Positions 25,401 to 35,500 of a stretch of DNA of 64,000 nucleotides are shown here, in pieces. A model generated the notes under the pieces. The model did no database searches, was not told where the DNA came from, and was given only the letters and a program-made list of their open reading frames with translations. The stretch is from Dysidea avara (lineage: Eukaryota > Porifera > Demospongiae > Dictyoceratida > Dysideidae), in assembly GCF_963678975.1 (NCBI RefSeq), contig NC_089280.1, positions 15,722,780 to 15,786,779 of the forward strand, in the 5' to 3' direction. Position 1 is the first letter of the stretch; the number at the start of each line of letters is the position of its first letter. The position numbers and the translations under genes are program-made.

Positions 25401-26128
25401 ATATTGAAGCATGTACCATATGGAAAGAAGAAGCATTGGAAGAGCAAGAAAAAGTAAACCACTTGTCACATGTATGTCAGGGTGGGTTACAGTGTGTCAC
25501 CATTTAACACTCTAATAGAACAGTGACAGTCTTACGCAGGTATGCACGTGCTACAATTTGTCTTTTGGATGGGATTCAAAGGATAAATACACATATATAC
25601 CGGTTTATCTGGGAATAGTGTTGGCAAAGTCGGTGTCAGAAGGAATGGGAACATTCAATTTACAATCACTGTATAATTTAGTGTGTAAAATTTAGTAGCA
25701 GTTTGATGTCAGCACTTCACAATAGTAATTTCTGTGATACCATCATCCACATTTCTCTGTAGGTAAGAAGAGTTATTACTCAAAAAATGAAGGACAGATT
25801 TGATATAATTACATTAACAAGGTATTTGATATTCATTGATCAGCCCTTTAAGGCCCTAGTACAATCACTTTACAGACCTAGACAATCAGATCCTGATCCG
25901 TTAATACTATATCAATCTGGCATTATACTACATTATATGCAGTTCTAGATGCTTACAGCATTAAAGCATTATGTTTGTTCACACAACATCAAGACATTTC
26001 TGCCAGTTCCAGTTTTTGTTTGGTTTCAGAGTTTGACTGGAGGGAATGGCTTCTACCTAAGCGACACCAAGGAGAGATGGTGGCCTGAAAGAAAGATAGT
26101 TATCAGGGACACTCAAACAGGTAACTGA
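22493..26128 (+). CDS. unrecognised multi-exon gene divergent from SPAG16; C-terminal coiled-coil
   Basis: No family recognised. The candidate first exon begins at ATG 22493 (MSLRAEIHAFSSWSSVKLSP), 174 bp from the SPAG16 ATG. Supported blocks: 22929-23097 (LTESQKVTRSEWFISALKNK, ends ACA CAC|GTAAGT); 23149 to about 23260 (VLTVLWQLVCNDIKSMWKFS); about 23460-23549 (IHIFIFPVSQENDHFTIGGY); 24826-24915 (GDSSAISAFLTWFFLCGFQL); 24971-25068 (TYLQEKITDLKKKYSAWQDS); 25122-25162; 25374-25453 (EIDWLSRVYDIEACTIWKEE); 25763-25821; 26032-26128, ending RDTQTGN and TGA. The last five exons total 375 nt, in frame throughout. Blocks near 24120-24190 (CGLINSFLPGTFTTEVLLND) and 24575-24652 look coding but their phases were not reconciled. 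Length is roughly 350-450 residues. Sharing a promoter with SPAG16 hints at a ciliary role; that is inference. Confidence 0.5.
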
Positions 26129-28492
26129 ACTACTTGGTTAGCCTTCTCACAGTAGTGGGATATTATTTGGATAGCCAAGTATTCTAAGTTTAGCGATATA
26201 CTGTATTTTCCTCTAGTTTGTGAGTAGTTTGGTGTTTGGTCACCTTTAGCATTACCTACTTTGTCGATCACATATACAACTGTTACAAATGGTTTGTCCC
26301 AAAAGTTAGCTAGGAGACAAATGCTTGTCAGTGGAAATATAATGCCAGAATGGTTCTTAAGCACTATGCTTTGTGCCCAGAGGATGGCATAGACTTTGAT
26401 TAAATTTCATAGTTACTGTCTTGTAAGTAGCTATTGGTAGTTTTAGTTTCCTTTAAGTAGTTTTGTAGTTTTTGTTGCTTGTAAGTAATCCCTCAGTACA
26501 GTAATGTCTTGTCATTATCCTGGCGTTCCACTGTCAGAAAATAAATTGTGGTGATATTTTAGATTACATAAGCGTTTGTTACTATATGTAGCACATAAAT
26601 TATCAAGTATACAGCACATTGTAGGAGTTATTGTATGCTCTGAGTACATTGGGAATTTTATATATTAGAGTACTTTGTACATACGTTCCCAGATTTTGAC
26701 AGTTTGGTACAAAACAAAATTAAAATCAATGTCTCCACAAGGTGACCACACAATTTTCACACCAACTACTTATGGCTCTGCTTTCTGGATCTAAACTTAG
26801 TGGCGTGTCAAAGTCTATGTTCCTGTGAAGGTATTTGAGTGACTGGACAGTGTTTGTAACTTAGCTGCGCAATCTATGCGAATGTGAATATTTGTGCTAT
26901 TACAATAAGCAATGTTCTCAGGGTTGTGTTTTAATTGTACATGAATATTAACAAGCTGGAGCCTGCTAACATCACCATCACCCTGGTCCTCCACCCCTTC
27001 AGTGTGAGTACAGCGGAACCTCGATCATCCAAACTAATTGGGGGGAAGGGGTGTTCATATAATCAAATAGTACGTAAAATCAAACATCCATACAGAGCTT
27101 TGCTCAACTACTCTAATAAAGTATACACTTGTTGACAAAATACTCTAATTGAGCAGTCAATTTGGTGTTCGGATAATTGAGAGTTCGGTTAATCGGTGTT
27201 CAGATAATCAAGGTTTCACTGTATTCATGACACAGCTTAAAATGATAGATCACGTGCTTCTTGTGCTCCAAATACTGTACTCTTAGAAAGTCTCAGCTAA
27301 CAGTAAAAACAGTCTCATTCATTTCTGCCAAAGTTGGTAAACTATTATAACGTTAAAATTTACTGACCACTACACGTATACCTGGAATGCTCATTAACAC
27401 ATGCACCTCTGTGTGGGAGGAATGCGTGGTTTAGTGTACGAGTGTTGTGTACTTGCTTACATGGATGTACGTGGTGTAAAATGCTAATTGTAGATTTTAA
27501 AATGCTCAAACTTGGCCGTGAATGCTACTACATGTAAGATCCACAACGCATGTGTATGTGTTACATGCATATACAGTGGAACCTGCTAATCAGGACACTT
27601 GAAAATGAGGAAACCTGTATAATCTGGACACTTAGTTAAGGTCTTAAAGAATCCCTTAGCAGGGGAAAATCAGGATACAGTAGTAGACAAGAAAAAGGTT
27701 CCATTCTGTTTTAACGGCTAATTGAGAAATGCGTTACAATTAACTGTTAAACACAATAGAACGGGAACTTTTTTGTCCGCTACTGTATCTTTGGTTGGTC
27801 CCAATGTGCCCTAAAACACCTACTATTTGTATAATAATCAGCATGAAAAGATGAGTAGCATTGTTTACAATGCATACATTTTATTTGAGGGTTAGCAGTT
27901 AGGAAGCTAGTAAATTTTGGTTTGATCTAATGGTCTTGTTGGCTTGTCATGTGCAAGATTATTATTAGTTACTAGCATGTAAAAGTATTGCATGATAAAA
28001 ACTTGTTCAATGATACCCAAAATTATTTGGTAATTCAAGTGCTGTAGTACTCTGGATGACTCAGGAATATCAGAAAACCATTAGATGCAGTAATAGCAAC
28101 TACTGTACATTGGTGTATGCTTTAAGTATCACATGATGATATGCATGTCACCACATAAATATGTGGTCTGCAGTGAACTTCCCGTGTTACACAAAATCCA
28201 GTTATTTAGATCCACAACTACTCTTGCAAGCTAGTGTAAAATAGTCGTGATGTTTTACATTACAAAAAGGGTAGGTACTAATGTCTGACGTTACACTGTC
28301 ACTCATAATTTTTTGGCAGAACCTGGCACAATACAATAGATTTACACATACAATACAATACCGGAATGTTTACAAGTAGACAGAATTCTAGTTATGCAAT
28401 TACACGATATAATAAATAATTAACATCTGGGATTTCTGTGACACACGATCCACACACCTTGTAGGGTATCCTCACTACATTTCTATGATTTC
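26129..28492. other. no gene seen; repeats
   Basis: Between convergent gene ends. Holds a TA-flanked MITE (27011-27221) and an unpaired CAGTGGAACCTGCTAATC end near 27572. The remainder is AT-rich without coding signal. Confidence 0.4.
27011..27221. mobile_element. 211-bp Tigger/pogo-like MITE
   Basis: Left TA-CAGCGGAACCTCGATCATC, right inverse CAGTGAAACCTTGATTATC with TA on the outer side. Two diverged copies of the shared quasi-palindrome lie in the centre (about 27104-27120 and 27141-27160). Confidence 0.75.
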
Positions 28493-28972
28493 TTACACTA
28501 CAGACTGTGCTGCTGTCTCCCCTCCTGGTAACCGGAGCACAAAATGTATTGTGGATCCACTACGTATGTTGCAGTCAATTAGTCTTTTATTATCATCCAC
28601 TTCTGATAGTGTTGTACCATGAAACAGTAGTCTTTGTTGATCCGGTGGTGTCCCTTCTCGATCATGAATCTTCGCCTTCAAACTCCTAATGGTCTCGTCC
28701 TCGTCCATCTGAATAGTGATCTGTTTATGACTGGGCAAAACTACGAACAGGGTCAGTCGCTGAACGAGGTGTAAAACGGACTCGTCCGGTATATTACACA
28801 CACTTAATGTCAAGTCGTCTTCTAAGGAATCGCCACGAAAGAGAAGCCTTTGGTCGTTTGGTGATACCCCTTCTTTGTCCTGAATCAGTGTCTTAACATT
28901 TGCAATTGTTTGTTGTCGTTCTACATCGAACGTCAGTTTTTTTCCACTGCGAACGGTTACGTGAATTAGCAT
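28493..28972 (-). CDS. tandem ubiquitin-like protein ending LRLPGG, ISG15-like
   Basis: Intronless 159-codon frame with two ubiquitin folds. Domain 1 (about residues 1-73) ends in LHLVQRL with no GG and runs straight into domain 2 (about 74-151), which ends LRLPGG followed by an 8-residue tail (ETAAQSVV), as in a precursor that a protease must trim. Domain 2 keeps the ubiquitin block AKIHDREGTPPDQQRLLFHG and an Arg at the Ub Arg72 position; K11, K27 and K29 equivalents remain, while K48 and K63 positions are not Lys and the L8-patch residue is Pro. Two fused domains with a single C-terminal GG is the plan of vertebrate ISG15 and FAT10 rather than polyubiquitin. It could act as a conjugated modifier. 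Independent origin from polyubiquitin is more likely than orthology with ISG15. Confidence 0.85.
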   Translation of the reverse strand: MLIHVTVRSGKKLTFDVERQQTIANVKTLIQDKEGVSPNDQRLLFRGDSLEDDLTLSVCNIPDESVLHLVQRLTLFVVLPSHKQITIQMDEDETIRSLKAKIHDREGTPPDQQRLLFHGTTLSEVDDNKRLIDCNIRSGSTIHFVLRLPGGETAAQSVV

Positions 28973-29282
28973 TATTGCTCTGCGTTTCTTTCAATGAACC
29001 GAACAATAAAACATTCCTCTTTCACTTTTATATCACGTAGGAGTTGTCCGGCGCTTTCCGCGTATCCTCGATTTTCTACGTAAATTTGTATGCATTGGTA
29101 GGGGCGTGTGCAAGCAGCAGGGGCATAAAGCGCCAAACAGGAAAAATACGACCAAGGCACAAATGCAGAAATGCTTGCTGCTGCATATATACAGTTGAGT
29201 GTCAGATGTACAATCAATGTATTTTAACAGGGCAGAAAATTCAATCTGGACACAACCGAAGAAAGCTATAGCTAATGATGTT

Positions 29283-29378
29283 TAGTCTAGCGTAGCCAGA
29301 CTGCTTTTTTCTTTTGTGTGGGCGTTGACTTTTCCCACCCCCACACAAAAGAAAAGTAATGGTCTGAGACTAAAATTA
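29283..29378. repeat. short inverted repeat (hairpin), TTTTCTTTTGTGTGGG arms
   Basis: Arms AGTCT...CAGACTGCTTTTTT + CTTTTGTGTGGG and the inverse ending AGTCTCAGACCATTAC enclose a small loop. Related TAGTCTCGCTTGGCCAGACG hairpins occur near 42313-42413 and 55888-55950, suggesting a small foldback repeat family. Confidence 0.55.
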
Positions 29379-29388
29379 ATGATGCTTA

Positions 29389-30847
29389 GGCCAGGCCAAG
29401 TTGATTCACAGTTTATCGTCAGGGATATTTGAAAAAGTCATGAGGGCAGGAGGTCATTTTTCATATTTCATAAAAATGGTTTATACATGGTACAGCATTT
29501 AAAGTTTGAAAACAGTTGCAACCTGACTTGAGCTTTCGCCTACCTCATGCACCAACAGTCCAACATCACCACACAGTTTACCAAATAAAGTACACACACT
29601 ATGTTATTTATACTATTAACAATTGAATTAGTAGTTACTCTTGTCCTATGTAGACTGAATTCAATACTGAAGATGAAAGCTCATCAAAATAGTTGAAAAT
29701 GCATGCTTCTGATTTTATACAATTCATTGAAGGTGCTACTGATACAACAGTCATCAACTGTTTGTCACACACACAAAGACCAGGGGTGGATCTGGAGGGG
29801 GCACCTTTCTTTAGGGAAGCTAGATGTCTTCAGCTTAACATGAAGCTTGCCAATCAAGGGGATCTGGGGGCATACCTCCAGTTTTTCAGGAAATTTGAAA
29901 ATTAGACCCTCTGAGATTGAATGTGTTAATTTTAGCAGACTTTTCTGCATTAGGGTGACTGCTCTATTAGGGTATCTCAATATTTAGGTATTTATACTAA
30001 GGGCCCAAGCGAACTCAAATGAATTTGAAGGTTTGTCCAAATCAGTTCGAACTTTAGCCACTAATTAGTTAAGCTATCCATCTTCCTGTGTTCCATAACG
30101 ATGCTAGACATATGGTATTTAGCATTTAATTAAGGTATGTGTTGATGGTTTAGTGGTGGTCACAGGCCATGCCTCTGTGAGGTTTTAAGGTATCTATGTG
30201 GTGCCAGTCACTTCTCTCAACTATAAATGTATTTAAAACCTGGTAACCACAAGTAGTTTCACTTGTGGTATTCAATTTCAAGTTTTCTCTGTAAAATTGT
30301 TGAGTCAGTACAAAACTTTTGAGACATGCATTTAACATTTAATATGCTGTGATTTATAATTTGTAAACAGGAACTAGCTCCATTTAAAAGTTTGAAAGAT
30401 TCGTGAACTTTAGTTGATAAATGTTCGAACCCTGACAATCCAAGTTCGTTTGGGCCCTAATTTATACTAAATAATTATACAGTTGACAGTCTGGGGCAAT
30501 GCCTCCTTCCTGCAGGAATTTTTGATAATAGACCCTCCAAAATTTAATCTGACTGTGATTCCAGCAGTGCAGTTTTTGCTGACTGTTTATATAAGGGTGA
30601 CTGTTCTATTAGAGTATATTGATCTTGATGCATGTTCAGTGATAGCTGGAGATAATATAGAACCCTCCATAATCTCTTTGACAGGGGTTACAGCCCTTCT
30701 TCTCTGTGCCCCTGACAAAGACATTACAATAGTTCACCATATCTACAAAAACGTATTCGGGAATCATGTCAGTGAGAATGAATTATGATTTTTTTGCTCA
30801 ATTCCTGTGGGTGGTGACGATAAACTGTGAATCAACTTGGCCTGGCC
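29389..30847. mobile_element. 1.46-kb PIF/Harbinger-like TIR element with TTA duplication
   Basis: Left GGCCAGGCCAAGTTGATTCA and its inverse at the right, with about 32 bp identical, flanked by TTA on both sides (29386-29388 and 30848-30850). GGCC-type termini with a TWA duplication fit PIF/Harbinger. No transposase is visible. The interior contains a nested hAT MITE (29999-30460) and, on either side of it, two diverged direct repeats (about 29880-29990 and 30515-30640), each with a copy of the shared quasi-palindrome. Confidence 0.75.
29999..30460. mobile_element. 462-bp hAT-like MITE nested in the Harbinger-like element
   Basis: Inverted ends AGGGCCCAAGCGAACT and AGTTCGTTTGGGCCCT lie between direct copies of TTTATACT (extended TTTATACTAA) at 29991 and 30461. 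Uninterrupted host sequence on both sides belongs to the outer element. Confidence 0.75.
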
Positions 30848-32522
30848 TTAGTTTCATTGGTACCAACACTGACTGTCTCATTAGAGTTACAGTATTGAAT
30901 AGAGTATTTCAATCTTATCACAGTTAGGTTTAATCTAAGTACTGTTTGGTTAAACGATATTGGGGCTGGAGTGAAATGGAGACCACATGTGGCAGCTGTA
31001 TATTGTCTGGCTAGACTGTGGTGATAAATTGGTCAGGGGCGGCGGAGAGGGGGGTCAAAAGGGACTGTAGCCCCTGTGAAAAAAATATGGGGGGGGGCTT
31101 AGCCCCCTAAAATTATCTGTAGCTGTAATGGAGAGCCTGTTCAATAGCATTAATAATTCGAGATACTCTAATAGAGCAGTCACAGTATTCTTAATTCTTA
31201 GAGGAGCAGTGTAGCAAGTTACGTATGTAGTTCTAAATTAGGAAGATATAGTCTATAGTTGGTGGAGGGAAACTATTGCCAGCAGGTAGTGACTTTTTTC
31301 TTTTTTTGGTCTTCAACTTACAGCTAGGCCATGCATCACCAATCTAGACCCCCGCCCCCTTTAAGTAAAGGTGTCTCCTCCACCCTTGAATTTGGTCAGA
31401 CAATTGCAGTGGCTGTGCATATTATTGACAGTTCAGTTTACTACTTTACTATGCATGTGTAGTATACCCATTGGCTCTCTGAATGCAGTGTAAGTGTGCA
31501 TGTGATTTGATTTGATTTATTGTTTTACTCCATGCAATCGGCTAGAGTCGTTCTTCCTTGCAGGAGTGACAACATACAGTAACACTAAAAATACACAGTA
31601 CAAATCTTAGCTAAACACACAATATACAAGCAAGAACAACTAACATATAATACAAAACCAAAACTCAATTACAAAACAGACAACAGATACAAACTAAATA
31701 TTACAAATTATTAAGTAGATGTGCATGATAATTGTGGTGAAATTGCTGGTAGTGGAGGTCTTTGATGGCAGGTTGGAAGTCAGATGGTATTATTCTACCA
31801 GTGAGTAGCAAAATTTCTGAGTAAATCCAAGGCGCAATCTCTGGGAATTAGCAAATAATCATTTGTTCATATTGGGAATGGCAGCGACCAAACTGAATCA
31901 GAAAAGGAATACATTTATTTGACTTGGTGGGATTGGTGAAACATTAGACAAGAAGCCTGAAATTGAATGAGTATGTACCTTTGAGGCATCTTGCCATCTC
32001 TTGGGCAGTAAATTTGCTGAAATCAAAATAAGAACTCTGACATAGAGTTTTTGACTACTTTTAGTGTGTTGATACTTACAATCAGTAAAAAAATGTGAAA
32101 GTGTGATCAAGTTGAACCTACCAGCAGAGAATAAAAGGAAGCTAAAGAGCCAAACTATAGTTCATTTGCTAAGCTAAAACAATTATGCAATTTCCCTTGT
32201 ATATATCAAACAAGGATTCCTACAGTATAGCTGTAGAGTAGATGCCAAAGCACTGAGTACTGTAAAGTGATCAAACAGCTGTTCTATCAGAGTATATGAC
32301 TTCTTTTAGAGTATGTCATAGCCAACTTTCTTCCATTGCTCATGGGAATTTTGCCAGCAGAGTTGCCATGCAGTAGTGTTTCTGTGTGTAGACTACATGA
32401 CCTGTATTAAGGCAGTAAAAGTGGGCATCCACTGTACATCCACTGTACATGTACATTAATGATATTTATGTTGTATGCATTAGGGAATAGCTCATAGTGT
32501 TATTTTGTACACAGGAGAATTT
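30848..32522. other. no gene seen; degraded repeats
   Basis: Contains a decayed copy (about 31034-31390) of the 12903-13251 hAT MITE, sharing AGATACTCTAATAGAGCAGT, GAGGAGCAGTGTAGCAAG and CAGCAGGTAGTGAC. At 31508-31700 there is TGATTTGATTTGATTTATTG followed by retrotransposon-3'-end-like sequence, similar to 40305-40440. Possible 5'UTR exons of the ankyrin gene were not identified. Confidence 0.45.
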
Positions 32523-35500
32523 ATGGATGATTTTTCAGCATCAAGCACTGATAGAGGTATAAATAACTCAATTATATATTGGGCAAAAACATTATAATAT
32601 GCTTTTTTGGTTACAGCTTTAGCTACATGCAGGGAGATATTGGGCCTCCCTGCCAATGAGTTGGTTGAAGTTATTCCTGCTAAGTATCCTCGTTATGAGG
32701 TTTTATAATAATCTAACATTAATTGTATCTACTTTTATTTGGTTTTGCACCCTGTAGCTTTACTTTGAAAGTGCCTCTAGAAATAAAACAATGAAGGGTG
32801 GATCTAAGTAAGTTTAACAAACTGTATTCATATTGTACAGTGTATATGTCATAATGTTATTATGTAGATTTTTGTACCAGGTGGTGCCTGGTACTACAGA
32901 GCAATGCCAACGACTGCTGATTCGATCAGCTAAAATTGCAGATTTAGACACCATTCAGAAACTGGTTTGTTCTTAATCTACTGTACTGTTGTGATATAAA
33001 CCTTATCTGTAACATTTAAGAATACCATGTGTTTAACTGAAGAGAAGACTTTGTTTCATCGTTTTAGAGTAGCAAATCCGTGTATTGTATTGGTGGAAGG
33101 TTATTGTCCAAGTATAAGAGTGCTGCGTCCACTTGTAATGAAAAAAATTTAAATAAACATACCGTCTGAATTAAAAGCTTAAATCATAGTCAATTTCCAT
33201 GATAAGGACAAATATTGACTGTGTTAGAGTGTCATATGTTTTGTAAAGTATAGAATACCAAGGCAACCAAATAATGATTTATACAACACTGCAATTGTTA
33301 CAGGTTGTGTTTTTCAAATCTACCCCATCGTTTATCAATTGTCAAGATCCTTCAACAGGAAACACAGCCCTCCACATTGCATCTAGATGTGGCCACTTGG
33401 TAAGTGTGCCTACACAGTACTGCTGTATGTTGACTCCTCACTACGAATTAATGGAAGAATTCTGAAATTGTAGTCACTTGTGACATTATACTAAGGCATT
33501 AGCTATTCATTAGGTCTAAATCATGTTATAACATTCAAGTTATCAATGTGATTTAGCTCAATTTGGCCACACAATCACCATTGCAGTCCACTTTATGCTT
33601 TTAAAAGACAAATTGTTGTAACCTATTTCATGAAAAATGTGACATAATTAGCCTTATCCTTTCCAGATATCCAAATTTGAATAATTGTAACTTCCCATGC
33701 CTTTAATGGATCTATAGTACATAACTTGAAACTTCAATATTTATTGTACTAGGGGCTGACCATTGCTACATATACTTTATTCATTAAACAAGTTGTCATT
33801 TGTCAATTATTGGTTGAGTCATAAGTACAGTAGACCCTCAGTTACTCATTTATCCGAAATTTGGAAATGACTGTTCTATTAGAGAATTTTGAGCACAAGT
33901 GTATGTTCTATTAGAGTATTTCAACAGAGTTTCTGTATATAAATGTATGGGCTTCAGCTATCCAAACAATTCACTTACCTGAACACTTTTACCATTGCCT
34001 GAGACACATTGGGACAGGGGTCCACTGTAGTAGTTACAATACAACTGTAAAGTTTGTATCTTTGACCCTTGGGTATCCTGATTGCAAATCCAATGCAAAC
34101 TGAATGGGTGGTATGGTGTATGAGCAGAATAAAGGTGCCCATTTTAAACATGGAAGGAGCCATAAAGCTATATGGCTACTGCTGAGTACTGTACAATCTT
34201 ACATTTATAGTATCACATGAATGAGCATGTAGAGTATCAACATCAGTTCACCCCAGCTCAGCCATTGTACATGTACTGCATGCAAAGTGAAAATATTCAT
34301 TGCTGAAAAATAGATATGTATATAAGTCTTCTTCAAATTAACCTTGTGCATTGTAATTTCCTGTGGTGGTACAATGTTTAGTTTTGATAGCTTTAAACTA
34401 GCTGATTAGTGGCCAAACTGTGAGACTGAAAGTGGTGTTCCAACCATTTGTAAACCAGCTGATTTGTAACACTGGCAGCAGCTTTTGATCCACTTATGCA
34501 CTATATTGCAAATGTAATTCCTACATACAGGAAGTGGCAGAGTATTTACTTCAGAACAATGCTGGTGTGAACAGTGTCAACATGGTCGGCTGTACTCCAC
34601 TCTTTTTAGCTGCTGAATCAATTCACAAGGATATGTGTCAGGTACTAGCTGATGGTACACTAATATCACAATACATTATCAGTGTTGTAATACTGTAGCT
34701 ATTGTTGGAGTGGAATGCTGACCTTCAGCATAGAAACAGACAGAGCAAAACAGTTATTGAAGTCACAAGGAATGTCAATCTTAGAGAACTCCTTCAATGT
34801 ATGTGACTCATGCATGCACTCATACACACCAGAAAGCTGTTGTTAGCATGTTCTTTTAATTTCTAGCTAAAGATACTGAATATTCAACATTGCGTAGAGC
34901 ATTAATCAATGGTAATGTATCAGAACTGCTAGGTCTTCTTAAAAACCATTCATCTGATAAACAATTTCTCATCAACTTACAAAGCAGGTAGTCGCACCCA
35001 TTCCAAAGCAAATTTAAATTATTGTAATGTTTTAGAGTTTGCAAAGGAAACACTGTATTTCATATTGCATCAAAATTGGGGAACTTGGAAGCTGTGAAGG
35101 TAACGTATCAGTTCTATCAATAGATGGTTTCAGTTTGTGTATCATTCACAGTTGTGTATTGATCTACACATTGATGTCAACATCTTCAATGCTCAAGGTG
35201 CTACTCCTTTACACTTGACTAGATCCCTTGATATCATCAAGGTATTAGCTGTTTGAGTCAAGCCTGAGCAAGCCCTATTAAAATGTTACATCTATTTGCA
35301 ATCATTGCATTACATTGGTATAGTGTACAGCATTCTAATCTGTATGCTAGGAAGGCATGTTTACTACCTTGATATATTTGTCACTTTCATCATTATAAAT
35401 AGTGGTGTGATATCTGGTTTGGTAGGACACATGATTAATAGCTGCTACGTACCAATCTAGGACTGCTCCCGAAAGGTTTTACAATTCTAAGAATGCAAAT

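Noticed and set aside
27572-27720. A further Tigger-like MITE beginning CAGTGGAACCTGCTAATC
   Set aside because: Only one terminus was found; without the partner end the boundaries cannot be supported.
28972-29217. An upstream 81-codon extension of the ubiquitin-like gene
   Set aside because: It ends in a stop overlapping the ATG and is in a different frame; the ubiquitin fold begins naturally at 28972.
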